Position numbers and translations under genes: made by a program. Under the pieces are notes generated by a model. It did not search any database and was not told the DNA's origin. It was given only the letters and a program-made list of their open reading frames with translations. From Diabrotica undecimpunctata (lineage: Eukaryota > Arthropoda > Insecta > Coleoptera > Chrysomelidae), in the NCBI RefSeq assembly GCF_040954645.1, contig NC_092806.1, positions 4,588,001 to 4,652,000 of the forward strand: DNA of 64,000 nucleotides, in the 5' to 3' direction. Of the stretch, positions 44,323 through 56,408 are shown in pieces (positions within the stretch are counted from its first letter, which is position 1; every line of letters starts with the position of its first letter).

Positions 44323-46440
44323 GAAGACCCGCGAATTGTATGTGTACAGAGATATGAATTTAGTTAAATCGTTGACATAAATAATAAACAATAGAGGTCC
44401 TAAGACCGAACCTTGTGGGACTCTATGTTTTACGGATAGAAAATCGGAGAGATGACCTTTAGATACTACCGCCTGGTGTCTGCCACATAGATAAGAAGTT
44501 ATGCGCTTAAGAGGGATACCTCTGATTCCATAGTAATTTAATTTGTGGAGTAACATGTCGTGTAAAACACAGTCAAAAGCCTTAGACGAGTCGCAAAGAG
44601 AAATTGCTAAGCAATTTCCGCGTTCAAGCCCTTTCAATCACCTCGCTCACAACATTTAATACCGCGTTCGTAGTAGAACGAGCACTTCTGAATCCATGTT
44701 GTGAGTTATATAATAACCTTTTCAATCACTTTCCCAAAAGTAGAAACCATGCTTATGGGTCTGTAATTGTCATTTTTGAGGAATCATTTTTTTTATAGAT
44801 AGGTAGTACTTTTGAGAGTATTTTAGTACTTTCGTGAACGTCCCTACAATTAGAACTACTAAGGGATTTTATTATTTGAGAGACCTCTACTTCCACAACG
44901 AGACGAAAAAAAAGGACTTGAGAAAAAAAAGAAGAGATGTAATTATATTCTCTGCAATTGTAGTAAAAAATTAATTTATTTCGTCTGGAGGTAGATCAGG
45001 TTGTACCGAACTGGATCTTGTATTGTTCGAAATTTACTATTTTCCAGCAGTCTCTAGGTTTATTATTGGAATTAGTACTAAAATCACAGTAACCTGACTT
45101 TTTAGCTATTTGTAATTTGCCGATTATATTCCAATTTTTTATATACTTTGAACAAATCGGGATCCTTAGTGGCATCTGCAATGTGTTTAATAAGAGAAAG
45201 ATTAGATCTGTAAGACCTTAACTCATTGTTAAACAATTGCAAGGGGTGTTTTTTCAGCAGTTTGTCGTACTTTTTCTAGTGGAAATTGCTTTAATATTAA
45301 GTTGTTATAAGTTTCGGTAAGAAAGACTGTCAAAAAATCAGGATCATTATTAATATCATAGAAAAAGTCCATCTTTTTACTAGCTGGCACACGTTTAAGC
45401 TTCAGTAAACCAGAAGAAGTAATAAACCGTTGAAATGTTTGATTAGTATCAACAACTTTATGCTCAGAGTCAATAAATAAAAATTATTGAGCTCGATGAT
45501 CAGAAAAACAAGTTTCAAATACGCCCACTCTCAGAAAAATTTATCATAATGTTGTCAACGTAACTACTGGACTGGGATGTGATTCTAGTATAATCGTTTG
45601 TAACTATAAACGACCAAAAGATGTTAATAGATTTTGAATATCAAAAGAAGGGTCAGATTTAATTTTAAAATTAATATTAAAATTGTAACAAGATTATACT
45701 TGGCAACCCTGTCAACCATTGTGACGTAGGATGCTGTCAACGGTTGTCTGCCATATTCATTGGCATTGTCATATTGTCTACATAGCAATCAACATGTGTG
45801 TATCTGTATAATGTAGTTTTAATAATGTCTATTGTTTTATTTTTCATCTGAATACACCACATCAAGCAATGTGTTTTATTATCATTTACATCAACCTGTG
45901 CGTTGCTAACTATTTGTAGTGAAGTTATTACGAAATGAACATTTATTTCTCGAGAATCACATCCCCACCTAACCATCCCCTTAAAAAATCACCAAGTATG
46001 ATCAGTTTGTCTCCTTTACTAAGCAAGGACGTTATGACATTCTCAAAATTCACCAAAAACAAGTCAAAGTCACCCTTATCCGATCTGTATACAGTTAAAA
46101 TATTGGTTTTTATTGAAGGTACATAAATTTCAGAAAACTTTGAACTTTGCTCTGCATTATATTCATTTATATTAAGAGAAGAATTCATAAGATTTTCTTT
46201 TACATAAATTGCAACTCCACCTTGTTCCTTTTTTACACTACAAATGAAATTAGCCAATGAAAAGCCGGAGATGCTAATTAATTTTAAATGTTCTTTACTT
46301 TGCCAGTGCTTCGAAAAGCATATGACAACATATAAATTTTGATCCACCAGAAAAGCATTGATTATATCGACTTTATTTGAAATACAAAAACGCAAATGAT
46401 TGAGCATTTCTCCATCTATTTTATTCCTCTATTTTCCCAC
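44314..46440 (-). mobile_element. Jockey/CR1-like LINE (EN to RT), interrupted
   Basis: Minus strand. EN at 46407-45990: NKVDIINAFLVDQNLYVV, EQGGVAIYVKENL, KLIILGDF. A 301-bp insertion follows, then EN resumes at 45678 with NINFKIKSDPSFDIQNLLTS and YTRITSQSSS. A linker (45181-44996, CSKYIKNWNIIGKLQIAK) and RT 44637-44314 follow: AISLCDSSKAFDCVLHDMLL (motif A), [20 protein letters not shown]. It stops before the YADD box at the Penelope fragment. Stops and frameshifts throughout. Confidence 0.7.
45684..45984. mobile_element. 301-bp insertion in the LINE endonuclease, unclassified
   Basis: It separates the LINE codons for LGDF and NINF exactly and is flanked by aaaat at 45679-45683 and 45985-45989. 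The interior (acttggcaaccctgtcaacc; gtcaacggttgtctgccata) is non-coding and lacks clear TIRs. It could be a SINE or a MITE. Confidence 0.55.
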
Positions 46441-46442
46441 TT

Positions 46443-47063
46443 TTGACAGAAAAGTACATATATCTTGGTCATGAAATCAGAATAGGCAAGGACAACCAGA
46501 CCTGCGAATTTCAACGACGAATAACACTTGCTTGGGCGGTGTATGGTTCATTAAGAGACATCTTTAAGAGCAACATCCCGATAGCTATGAAACGGAAGAC
46601 ATTTGACCAATGCGTTCTTCCTATTATGATATACGGAGCAGAAACTCTCACGCTCACAAAAACAAAAGCACTAAAAATGCGAGTGGCACAAAGGCGCATG
46701 GAAAGATCAATTCTAGGCGTTACAAAAAAAGACAAAATAAGTAATCAAGAATTAGGGAAAAGAACAGGTATCAGTGATGTCGTCGAACGTTTAGCCAAGC
46801 TGAAATGGAATTGGGCAGGTCACATAGCGAGACTGAAAGACACAAGATGGACCAGAAAACTAATTGACTGGCGCCCAAGAGAGCACAAACGCAGCAGAGG
46901 ACGACCACCAACACGCTGGATGGACGACATAGACGAATATCGAAGAAATGGCAACAAGAAGCACAGAACCGAGAAGGGTGGCGAAAAATGGGAGAGACCT
47001 ATGTCTAGCAGTGGACAGAACAGGTTGCATGATGATGATGATTTGAAATACACTGCAAATTAA
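46443..47063 (+). mobile_element. RTE-like LINE 3' end with GATGAT tail
   Basis: 206-residue open frame: KYIYLGHEIRIGKDNQTCEF, RRITLAWAVYGSLRD, KTFDQCVLPIMIYGAETLTL, MERSILGVTKKDKISN, LAKLKWNWAGHIARLKD and RSRGRPPTRWMDDIDEY. The tail is gatgatgatgatt at 47031-47043. Same family as 51592-53741 but slightly diverged. 5'-truncated just after the RT palm. Confidence 0.8.
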
Positions 47064-47064
47064 C

Positions 47065-47360
47065 ATGAAACATGCTTACCGTACCTTGTCGAATTAGATT
47101 ATTTTTATAAAAGTTTGTAGAAGCTTCTAGGTTTCTTCCTCCGTCTTCTTTATGTGCTGAAAATTTCTTTTGAAGTTAAATCTCCTAACTGCAGCCTCTT
47201 TGGGCCAAATATTAGGTCTGTAGAGTTCGTCAATTTTATCGAAAGGGAAAGATACCTTATATGTGGAGTATTTGTATGTGATATATGTGTATATGTGATA
47301 TATGTGTATATATAATATCTTATATGTATGAGAATGTGTTTGTGATTTTGAATGTTGTTG
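47065..47360. other. No gene; short TG/TA-rich repeat
   Basis: A microsatellite-like gtgatatatgtgtatat repeat lies at 47278-47318; nothing else is recognised. Confidence 0.5.
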
Positions 47361-47364
47361 AAAT

Positions 47365-47440
47365 GTTGAATTTATTGTAAAATAAACTTACATTAAACTT
47401 AAATCGTGGCTTATTCACAATAAAAATAGTAATTGTACAA
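47365..47440 (+). repeat. Diverged Penelope terminus fragment
   Basis: aaataaacttacattaaact, cgtggcttattcacaataa, tagtaatt; closest to the inverse of 44075-44130. Confidence 0.5.
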
Positions 47441-48374
47441 AATTATTGTAGAAGAGAGCCGAGATGCGCAAAATGCATAGGGAAAGATTTAACAAAAGAT
47501 TGGGAACAGCCACAAAATAAAGAACCTAAATGTGTACACTGTGGATTTTCTAATTACCACCCAATTATACAGTTGGCACCACTGCTACAGCCTGTCAAAA
47601 GTTACGATACAAACAGAATCCTACAACCACACTATAAAACAAGGCAGCAGACATGGCGAATAAAATACAAAATCAAACAAGAGAGGTCAACAAAATCCAA
47701 ACATAAGTATGTCCAAAGAGCCTGTAACGAGCCAAAACAACTAGTAGAGAATGACCCCAATTCAATATCAAACATGCTACACATACTAATAGAACACAAG
47801 AACACATGCACAAGCAAGAAGAATTCAATAAAAAAAATCCTAGCAAGATTAAAATAGCATAGAAACTAATAGACGGCAAAATAGCGGAAGAGTTGAGAAT
47901 ACTTTGGAACGTAAATGGCTTTTTACCGCAGCAGCATCAGCAGGAGGATACTGTTTACCTTAAAAAAACCAAACAATCGATATATGTTTAATATCAGAGA
48001 CACACTTCACAAAACAAACATTTATTAAACTGGAAGGAGATTAAATATATCAAGCTCTTCACCCTAGAAGCCCAGCTAGTGGAAGAGCAGCAGTAATAGT
48101 AAGAAATAATCTAATTCACTTCCAAAGAGAAAGTATAGAAACTGAAGTACCCAGACTGCTAATAAGTTATAAATGTCAAAACAAAAAATACTATGAAAAG
48201 TGCATTAATTAAGTTTAACAAAGAGATCTCAACATTTGACAGCGTTCTAAGGGTTGTAATTTGTAAAGGAACACGAAAATTTGCGTAATATAGGACGAAA
48301 AACCTGTGTGGAAGATATTACACAAGTTAAATTTTTCTTCGGAGCTAAGGCAGGGCTAATCAACAATAAACAAA

Positions 48375-48532
48375 TAATACGTTGGAGACGGTAGTATTTA
48401 AGAAATATTCGAAAACAGGAAGAAAGGAATATTTATTACCTAGAAACGTTGCTCAATGAAGGACATTCAGTTCAAAAACTCTGGCAGGACAAAAGTATTA
48501 AAACCAGTCGTCAAGCTTTTATAGAAAGTTTA
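48375..48532 (+). pseudogene. Sailor-like (DD82E) transposase fragment, copy 3
   Basis: IIRWRR, stop, YLRNIRKQEERNIYYLETLL followed by NEGHSVQKLWQDKSI and SRQAFIESLSK. It lines up with WRRHFLRTIKEMRNQKRKIF and the DETWINEGH segment of copy 1. The first catalytic motif is LETL, so the Asp is lost. It lies within a ~0.4-kb foreign segment in the LINE endonuclease region. Confidence 0.6.
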
Positions 48533-49439
48533 TCTAAAGTCCGCCGACCAATAATAACACATAATTATTGAATGCTGTGAAGGATTCTTTGTTTTATTTT
48601 TTTCATCTCGTTGCGGGAGCAAGACTGATATCTCCAAAAGGCAGAAATCTATTAAAGATCATACAAGATAATAACCTGAAATACCCCCACATACTGGACT
48701 ACTGATAACAACAAAATTCCTGATCTGTTATACTTTGCTATAACTAAGGGAATACCTGAAATACACAGCGACATCACCCCCAGTTTTGATCTACATTCGG
48801 ACCACAGTCCCATCTTGATTACCTTAATTACCAATATAATTTGGAAAACTCTTGCACCAAGGCTATATTCCAGTAACACGAATTGGGTTCAATTACTTCA
48901 ATTCAAAGAAGAAATCATTGAAAAAATATCTCTTGACATTCGACTCAAACACAAAAACGATATTGAAGAAGCTGTAAAATATCTAACGGAAACAAATACA
49001 ACAGGCCGCTTGGAAAGCTACTCCTGTAAAGGAAAAAACCATCGATGAAAGGTATAGTATACCCTTTCATATTAGAACACTAGTAGAAGAGAGAAGAAGA
49101 GCCCGTCGCAAATGGCAAAGAAGAAGAAACGCGATAGATAAATCAAATCTAAACAGGCTCACACACAGACTTTATTCCGCTATCCAAACAGCCAAAAACG
49201 AATCCTTTGAAAGATGTCACAAACCTTTCTCTTGATGACAACTCTCTTTGAAAAGCCACAAAGAAATTCAAAAAGCTGGTAGTAATGAAATTACCAATTA
49301 GGAAAAATGATGGAACCTGGGCTTGATCAGATATAGAAAAATCCAACAGATTTGCAGAATATCTATCAACCGTCTTCTCCACCCCACAGGCCAACGATAT
49401 TAACGACGAGAAAATTAGAGACTTCCTTAATGCACCCTG

Positions 49440-50411
49440 TCAGCTATCAGTACCACTAAAATACTTCTCACCAAACGAAGTCCGTAACGAAATCAACCTG
49501 CTTAACCCTCATAAAGCTCCAGGATTTGACCTTATAACTGGCGAAATCTTAAAAAAACTCCCAAGAAAAGGTGTTCTCTGAATAACCATTATTTTTACTA
49601 GCCTCCTGAGACTATGCTATTTTCCAGTGCAATGGAAGTATGCACAAATTATAACGATACCTAAACCTGGTAAACCTCTAACTGAAGCCAGTTCGTACAG
49701 ACCAATAAGTCTCCTTTCGACTTTATCAAAAATCTTCGAAAGGTTAATCCTTAACAGAATAGAAACAATTATACCTATAGAAAACCTTATCCCAGATCAT
49801 CAGTTTGGTTTTCGCTCAAATCACTCAACCATACAACAGTGCCATAGATTCGTCAACAAAATAAAAGAGAGCCTAGAAGGGAAACAAATCTATCCAACTA
49901 CCACCAAATAAAATCTGGAGTATCTCATGGCAGTGTACTTGGCCCATTCCTTAATCAAATCTTCACTGCTGATATTCCTGTTAGCGAAAATACACTAATG
50001 GCAACATTTGCGGATGACACTGGTATACTAGCATCAGACATCAACGAAATATTAACATTTAACAAATTGCAAAATCATCTCAATGAACTAGAAGACCGGC
50101 TTAAATGCTGGAAAATAAACGTCAACACAAACACGTTTTGTCAAGTAAATTTCACAAATCGAAGAATTAGATGTCCACAACTACACCTAAATAATTTATC
50201 TATACCAATAAAAACAGAAGTAAAGTACCTGGGCCTTCATCTAGACGAAAAACTTAGTTGGAAATCACATATTGCAGCCAAACGACGACACCTCGACCTA
50301 ACAGTTAAAAATATGAGCTGGCTAATCAACAGAAGATCGCAACTTTCATTAGAAAACAAACTGACCATCTATAAAACAATACTCAAACCAGAGTGGACAT
50401 ACGGAATTTAG
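49440..50411 (+). pseudogene. Jockey-like RT lacking motif A
   Basis: Frames 49627-49911 and 49998-50411. The first ends after RFVNKIKESLEGKQ and, after a gap, the sequence continues with SGVSHGSVLGPFLNQIF in another frame. The segment that should carry the first catalytic Asp (the 'D..KAFD..W' motif) is deleted near 49888. The second frame holds FADDTGILASDINEILTFNK and the thumb. An inactive RT by deletion. Confidence 0.75.
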
Positions 50412-50764
50412 CTGTGGGGCTGTAGCAAACCATCCAACACCAAAATACTACAGACATTCCAGTCAAAAACTATTCGTATGTTAGCTAAAGCCCCATGGTA
50501 TGTGTCAAACCAAACCCTTCATGCAGACCTCAACATCCCATTTATCAATTATGTAATTGCTGACCACTCCAGAAGATACATGAATCGCAGCGTAGACCAT
50601 CCAAACCATCTTATAGACGAATTATTCAACCCCTCACTGGTTGACAGACGTCTAAAAAGACTTTACCTGGACGACACCTGCCACAAGCCAAGAACATACA
50701 TCATATTTACTTATTACTGTATTGAAGTAGATTGTAAATTAGCAATAAATAAATAAATAAAAAA

Positions 50765-51575
50765 AAATTCTCGTTGCGAGCTATGCTATTATTCCTTGCC
50801 TTCTTTTTGTACTATCTACTCGTATTAATTAACTTTTTCTTTAGAAAAATATTTATCTGTACATTTATGTGAATAAATAGTAAGCTTTGCTAAACTCTGT
50901 ACTTCTAATTTACCTAGAATCAACGATCAATTAAAATATTCAACCTTTGATATTACATTACATTAGCGACATATTCGTAATATTTGTGTAAACACAACTA
51001 TATGAGTTGTTAATTGATTAAGTCACTTGAAGTAGGTAAACAACAATATGCGAGCCATTAGAGCACGAAGGGGAAGTATAATTTTCGAACAATTTAAAAT
51101 ACTTCTGCCACTGTTAAATGTTTAAATAAGATTAATGCGAACCGAGAGGAAAACGTTTATGAAATGAATGGATTTAAGTGCACTTGTACTCGAATACAAT
51201 AAAAGTGGGTCATCTTGGTTCTTTGTGCATCACTTCGCGAAGCGGCGTTTCGAGTTTGACAGTTCTTTGATCTGTTTGCGAAAGAAAACTAAAATTATTA
51301 CAACAAACTGTACGTTAAAGGATTTTTCTTACTATAAGTTTTTTACCACTACACATCGGTGTAATGTTATAATTTTTTAAGGAAGGCACAGTATGGGTTA
51401 TACTAGGAGTAAAGTCGTACTTCGTACTGTACTGTATAGAGGAATGAAAACCAAATAAAAAAAAATACGTTAACAAATTTGAATACGTACTAATACCATC
51501 GATTTCGTTTAAAATTTGAACAGCCATAAATTACAGTTAGATAACCAAGGAAATGGAGATTAAAATTATATCAGG
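50765..51575. other. No gene recognised
   Basis: AT-rich; the 70-residue frames here have no domain. Ends at the TSD of the next LINE. Confidence 0.35.
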
Positions 51576-51579
51576 GCTT

Positions 51580-51591
51580 ATAGAAGATATC
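51580..51591. repeat. TSD copy 1 of RTE-like LINE
   Basis: atagaagatatc, identical to 53742-53753. Confidence 0.85.
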
Positions 51592-53741
51592 ATAGTACAA
51601 GCAGTGATCATAGGTTAGTGAGAGCTAAAATAACGATATCAACCGAAAAAGAAAGACTCAAAATGATAAATAAGAAACAACCAAAGAAATGGACAAAATC
51701 AACTAACATTCAGGAGTTCGAAAAATATATTGGTAATTCATTGAAAGATACAACAACAGCAGACATCAATATATTGAACAAACAAATAGTCAACACAATG
51801 CAACAGGCTCAAACTAAATATTGTCCGACAAGCAAAAAAGATGAAAAACTGAGTCAACCCACGAAAACCCTTATAGAACTAAGACGACAAATGAAAGGAG
51901 ATAACACTACAAGCAAAGAAGCGATAAATCAAATAAATAAGACGATCACAAAGGCAATAAGAAAAGACATAAGAAACTACAATGTAGAAAAAACAAAACA
52001 GGCAATAGATCAAAATAAGAACATGAAAGTTTTGAAGAGGAGCGTACAAAAGGGGAAAATAGAAATTAACAAACTGAGAAACAGAACTGGAGAAGAAACA
52101 ACGAACAGAGATGAAATATTAAGAATAGTCGAAGAGTTCTACATAGAGTTATATAGATCAAGAAAAAAAGATAACAATACGGACCCTCCAATTACACTAA
52201 AAACTGGGGTATTAAACCAAGGATCAGAGTTAATGCCCGATATAACAAAATCAGAAATCAAAGAAGCCCTGAAGAAAATGAAAAATAATCGAACCCCGGG
52301 TGAAGACGGAATAGTATCAGAAGCACTAAAAATTGGAGGGGATGTATTACTTGAAAAAATTAAACAACTTTTCAATATCTGCCTTCACAGCGCCAATATT
52401 CCAACAGACTGGAACAACGCTACTATGATTCTATTACACAAAGCAGGAGACAAAGCAAATTTAGAGAATTACAGACCGATTAGCCTCCTCAGCCATATAT
52501 ATAAGTTGTTTACGCGAATACTAGTTAAGAGAATGGAAAGAAAATTAGAGACTTATCAACCAAGGGAACAGACAGGATTCCGAAAAAGTTACGGAACAAA
52601 TGACCATTTACAAAGTATAAAAACCCTAATAGAGAAAGCAGTGGAATACAATAAACCTCTAGTTCTAATATTTATCGATTTTCACAAAGCCTTTTGTGAA
52701 GGCTTGCAAAGTGACACAGTGTCACAGTGTGACACAGTTGAGCTAAGCAAAATATTACAGGCGCTTAAAGAATGCAGGCTAGATTATAGATATACCAAAT
52801 TATTATACAAAATATACCTGCAGGCAACAACCACTGTCAGATTACATACTAACAGTAATCGCATAAAAATAGAACGGGGGGTTAGACAAGGAGACCCAAT
52901 GTCACCTAAACTTTTTAATACTGTGCTAGAACATACTTTTAAGAATTTGGATTGGATGACAAAGGGAATAAAAATAGATGGAGAATATCTAAACAACTTA
53001 CGTTTCGCCGATGATATACTTATAATAGCTGAAGATCTAGGTATGGCAAGAGAGATGGTACAGGAACTCGTTGTGGCTACAGAAAGTGTAGGTTTAAATA
53101 TAAATACCTCGAAAACAAAAATCATGACCAATTTGGTACCCAACCAGAACATCAGTATTGGTGGGAAAGAAATAGAACTCGTAGATAGATATAAATACCT
53201 GGGACATGAAATTATGATAGGCAGGGATAACCAGACTCATGAACTGAAGAGAAGAATCGGCCTTGGGTGGGCAGCATTTGGAAAACTGAGAGAAACTTTT
53301 AAAAGTGAGCTGCCCACATGCCTAAAGAGAAAGGTATTTGATCAGTGCGTCCTCCCAGTCTTGACGTACGGAGCAGAAACACTTACGAGTCACGCAGAGA
53401 AGAATGGAGCGGTCCATGTTAGGAATAACTCTGCGAGACAGAATAACCAACGAAGACATCAGGAGAAGAACCGGAGTGACTGACATCATCGAGAAGATAG
53501 CCAGACTAAAATGGAGATGGGCAGGACACATAGCCAGAATGACAGATGGGCGATGGACAAAGAGGTTATTGGAATGGAGGCCAAGGGAAGACAAGAGAAG
53601 CGTCGGTCAACCACCTACAAGATGGACTGGCGATTTAAGAAGACTCAATAAAAACTGGATGAGAGCGGCGCAAGATAGACGGGGTTGGAAACATGAGGAA
53701 GAGGCCTATGTTCTGCAGTGGACTCTTGAGGCTGGATGATG
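51592..53741 (+). mobile_element. RTE-like LINE, best-preserved copy
   Basis: A 2.15-kb 5'-truncated copy with a 12-bp TSD and a gatgatgat-type 3' end. It retains the last EN motif (SSDHRLVRAKI) at its truncated start, a full RT and the C-terminal RGRP-type region. The main frame 51618-53483 is open for 621 residues; a frameshift near 53400 moves the C-terminus to 53404-53739. It is the reference for the shorter RTE-like fragments in this window. Confidence 0.9.
51618..53739 (+). pseudogene. RTE-like ORF: EN end, RT, C-terminal domain
   Basis: RT motifs in order: NNRTPGEDGIVSEALKIGG, NYRPISLLSHIYKLFTRIL, REQTGFRKSYGTNDHL, LVLIFIDFHKAF (motif A Asp), ERGVRQGDPMSPKLF, LRFADDILIIAED (catalytic FADD) and YKYLGHEIMIGRDNQTHEL. 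Directly after DFHKAF there are 12 extra residues, CEGLQSDTVSQC, before DTVELSKILQAL. The other copies lack these. A frameshift near 53400 joins to MERSMLGITLRDRITNED, LKWRWAGHIARMTDG and a final VLQWTLEAG. The copy is probably inactive from the insert and frameshift. Confidence 0.85.
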
Positions 53742-53753
53742 ATAGAAGATATC
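53742..53753. repeat. TSD copy 2 of RTE-like LINE
   Basis: atagaagatatc, perfect match to 51580-51591. Confidence 0.85.
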
Positions 53754-53859
53754 CAAAAAATTCCATGGTCTTCCATTGTTGAAGAATCTAAAGTAGTTGT
53801 CGTATACGTATATTGCAATGGTTAAATTGTTTAATGATACTATTACTAAATATAACAAC

Positions 53860-54005
53860 AGAAAGTTGACTATCTAATCCTATAACACCTCGGTTATATG
53901 GACTTCCTAAAGTTCAGAAACATAATTGTCCCATAAGGCCTGTTGTAAGTTTCGGTAACACTCCAGTTTATCTATTATTAGAGTTTATTTACAACACTAT
54001 ATTAA
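53860..54005 (+). pseudogene. Second Penelope-like RT fragment
   Basis: TPRLYGLPKVQKHNCPIRPV followed by VSFGNTPVYLLLEFIYNTI, the conserved block before RT motif A, comparable to TPHFYGVPKIHK...PLRPICSTM in the copy at 34858. It differs enough to belong to another Penelope family. About 150 bp. Confidence 0.65.
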
Positions 54006-54009
54006 TATT

Positions 54010-54475
54010 AATCAATCTCTCCAATAAGTTAAGATAAACCGCCAATCTATTTAGACATTAATATTGTGGCGATACGGGAGATGGCAAGATCAATAAGAAA
54101 ATATCTTCTCTTTACAAACATTATCAGTACACAAGAAGAATGAGGGATGATTCACCGTAATAAACGAATCAGGGAACTCTTAGTAAGAGCGACAAATATT
54201 CCATCAGAAATGAAATGCGTTGATAATGATGATGAGCCTTGAGTAAACGCGTGAGGAGCATTTGCAATGTTTATCTTGTCCAAAATTTCCTTCATTAATA
54301 ATGTTTCATGAAGATAAAAAAATATGAGTACGTTCCCTTCTCAGTGTTCTAATTTCTCGTAGGTCACCCCCAACAAATGATTTCTTCTTCCTCTATAAGC
54401 ACAGATTTTTTATCGTGATTTTAGAGATGAAACTAGAAACCTCAAATTATTTTAGTAATGGTTAAATTCCAAATT
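54010..54475. other. No gene recognised
   Basis: Contains a gatgatgatg stretch near 54222, possibly a decayed RTE 3' tail; otherwise nothing. Confidence 0.3.
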
Positions 54476-54921
54476 CAGAGGAATTAGGATTTCCCCCGAT
54501 AGTTGCGGTTACCGATCACTGGCTTGAAGTCAACGAGCCTTTTTTGCCATGGTGGCACCCTAATTCTTTCTACAAATTATGATTTCTCTCCTATAACAAA
54601 ATATGACTTTCTATTGAATGAAGCCTTTTTTGAGTTTTCATTGGTTTATAACAAGAATCTTAATCTATTTGTAGATCACCTCATTCTTCCACGGAACTAT
54701 TTTTTCAGAACCTGCTAAATTTGTTAGACGACCTGCCCAATAAAAGCAGAAAAATTCTATGTGGTAACTTGAATATTAATTACGCTGTTTCATTTGCTAC
54801 CCAATTACCCTTGGTCAATATATTGGAATCGTATGGTTTCACAATGCACGTTAATTCCCCTACAAGAATTACTAAAACAACATCTACCATAATCGATTAT
54901 ATTGTCTCAAATTTCTCACCC

Positions 54922-54931
54922 CTTGATGTAC
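54922..54931. repeat. TSD copy 1 of minus-strand RTE
   Basis: cttgatgtac, identical to 56409-56418. Confidence 0.8.
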
Positions 54932-56408
54932 TTCTTCTTCTTTCAGTGCCTATTCGTTCCGAATATTGGCAATCATTCTGGCTATAATTATTTTATTGAC
55001 TGATGCTTTAAATAGATTCGTTGTTGTTGTGGAGAACCATTTCCTCAGGTTCTTCAACCATGATATTCTCCTTCTCCCAATTCCTCGCTTTCCGAATACT
55101 TTACCCTGTAGGATTACCTTCAGTAATCTGTATTTAGTGCTGTTTCTCATTATATGTCCGAGATATTCCAACTTTCTCCTTTTAATGGTATACATCACCT
55201 CTCTTTCTTTGCCCACTCTTCGTAATACGGTCTCGTTAGTTATCTTGTCTGTCCATGATATCCTTAGAATTCGCCTGTATAGCCACATCTCGAAGGCTTC
55301 AAGTTTGTTCTCCATTGCTTCAGTTAGTGTCCAGGATTCAACTCCGTAATACAATATTGAGAAGATATAACATCGTAGGAGCCTTACTTTTATCTCCAGA
55401 TTAAGATTGTGGCTTTTAAAGAGTTTGGCCATGTTATTGAATGCACTCCTAGCCTTCTCTATTCTACATTTTATTTCCTGTGAGTGATCCCATTGTTCAT
55501 TTACTGTTGTTCCAAGATAGTTATACTGTTTTACTCGGTCCACTGGTGTATTATTGATAAGTAGTTGAGCGTCTCTAACTTTATTTTTGCTGATGATCAT
55601 AAATTTAGTTTTTGTTATATTTACTTGAAGTCCAAATCTTTCACTTACTTCATTTACTTTGTTTATCAGTTGCTGTAAACTGTTCAAACTGTCTGCAAAA
55701 ATAACGGTGTCGTCTGCATAACGGATGTTGTTTAGGCGTTCTCCATTTAGAAGTATTCCATGTTCGCATTTTTCCAAGGCTTCACTAAATATTTCCTCTG
55801 AATATAGATTAAATAATATAGGTGAAAGTATACAACCTTGTCTAACGCCTCGTAGAATCTGGATCATTTCCGTTGGTTCACCTCCAAAATTCGTTCTTAT
55901 TGTGGCTGATTGGTTCCAGTATAAATTTTGTATTATACGCCGATCTTTATCATCCATTTGGGCTTTTGTTAGAATATCCATCACTTTTTGGTGTTGAACT
56001 GTATCAAATGCTTTTTGGTAGTCCACAAAGCAGGTGTAAATATCGCAAGTCATATCTCTGCATCTTTGAAATAATACTTGTAGACTAAACAGTGCATCTC
56101 TTGTACCTACGCCCTTCATGAATCCAAACTGTGTGTCTTGTATTCTCTCTTCGCATAGCTTGTATATTCTACGATGTATAATTTTAAGAAAAAGTTTTAA
56201 TGTATGGCTCATTAGACTTATTAGCCTATATTCTCCGCACTTTTTTGCTCCCTGTTTCTTTGGTAAGGTAATAAATTCTGAAAGTAGCCAATCCTTTGGG
56301 ATATTGCCTGTGTCATAGATATTATTGAAGATTTTACATAGTACTCTTAAAGATTCATCATCAAGAAGTTTAAGAAATTCAGATTGTACTCCGTCTGGTC
56401 CTGGAGCT
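54932..56408 (-). mobile_element. RTE-like LINE inserted in the CR1-like endonuclease
   Basis: Minus-strand, 5'-truncated, 1,477 bp, flanked by the 10-bp TSD cttgatgtac. Its 3' tail on the plus strand is ttcttcttcttt at 54932. The CR1-like endonuclease reading continues on either side of it. The open frame of 420 residues makes it the least damaged RT in its family here. Confidence 0.85.
54950..56408 (-). pseudogene. RTE-like RT and C-terminal domain (420-residue open frame)
   Basis: Open frame 56212-54950, with further upstream codons in the frame read from 56408 (QSEFLKLLDDESLRVLCKIF type). Motifs: DTQFGFMKGVGTRDALFSLQ, IYTCFVDYQKAFDTVQHQKV (motif A), ILRGVRQGCILSPILFNLYS (motif B), NIRYADDTVIFADSLNS (catalytic YADD), QYNYLGTTVNEQWDHSQEI, VESWTLTEAMENKLEAFEMW, KLEYLGHIMRNS and a final IIIARMIANIRNE. 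All RT catalytic residues are present; the element is dead through 5' truncation. Confidence 0.85.

Larger units (their letters stand above)
47445..50760 (+). mobile_element. Jockey-like LINE, degenerate
   Basis: Order: ORF1 zinc-knuckle remnant (47450-47870; RREPRCAKCIGKD, CVHCGFSNYHP), EN N-terminal remnant (~47960-48170; CLISETHFT, RAAVIVRNNLIHFQ), a DD82E fragment, decayed EN end and linker, RT (49440-50410), C-terminus (50478-50756) and an A-rich tail (aaataaataaataaaaaaaa). RT has NPHKAPGFDLITGEI, SSYRPISLLSTLSKIFERLI, DHQFGFRSNHSTIQQ, then FADDTGILASD and YLGLHLDEKLSWKSHI. RT motif A is missing. No RNase H. Confidence 0.75.

Noticed and set aside
46374..47052. tttgaaatac as a TSD of the RTE fragment at 46443
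   Set aside because: The left copy lies about 60 bp from the start of recognisable LINE sequence, so it does not bracket the element cleanly.
47268..47330. CRISPR-like short repeats
   Set aside because: It is a simple gtgatatatgtgtatat microsatellite without spacers.
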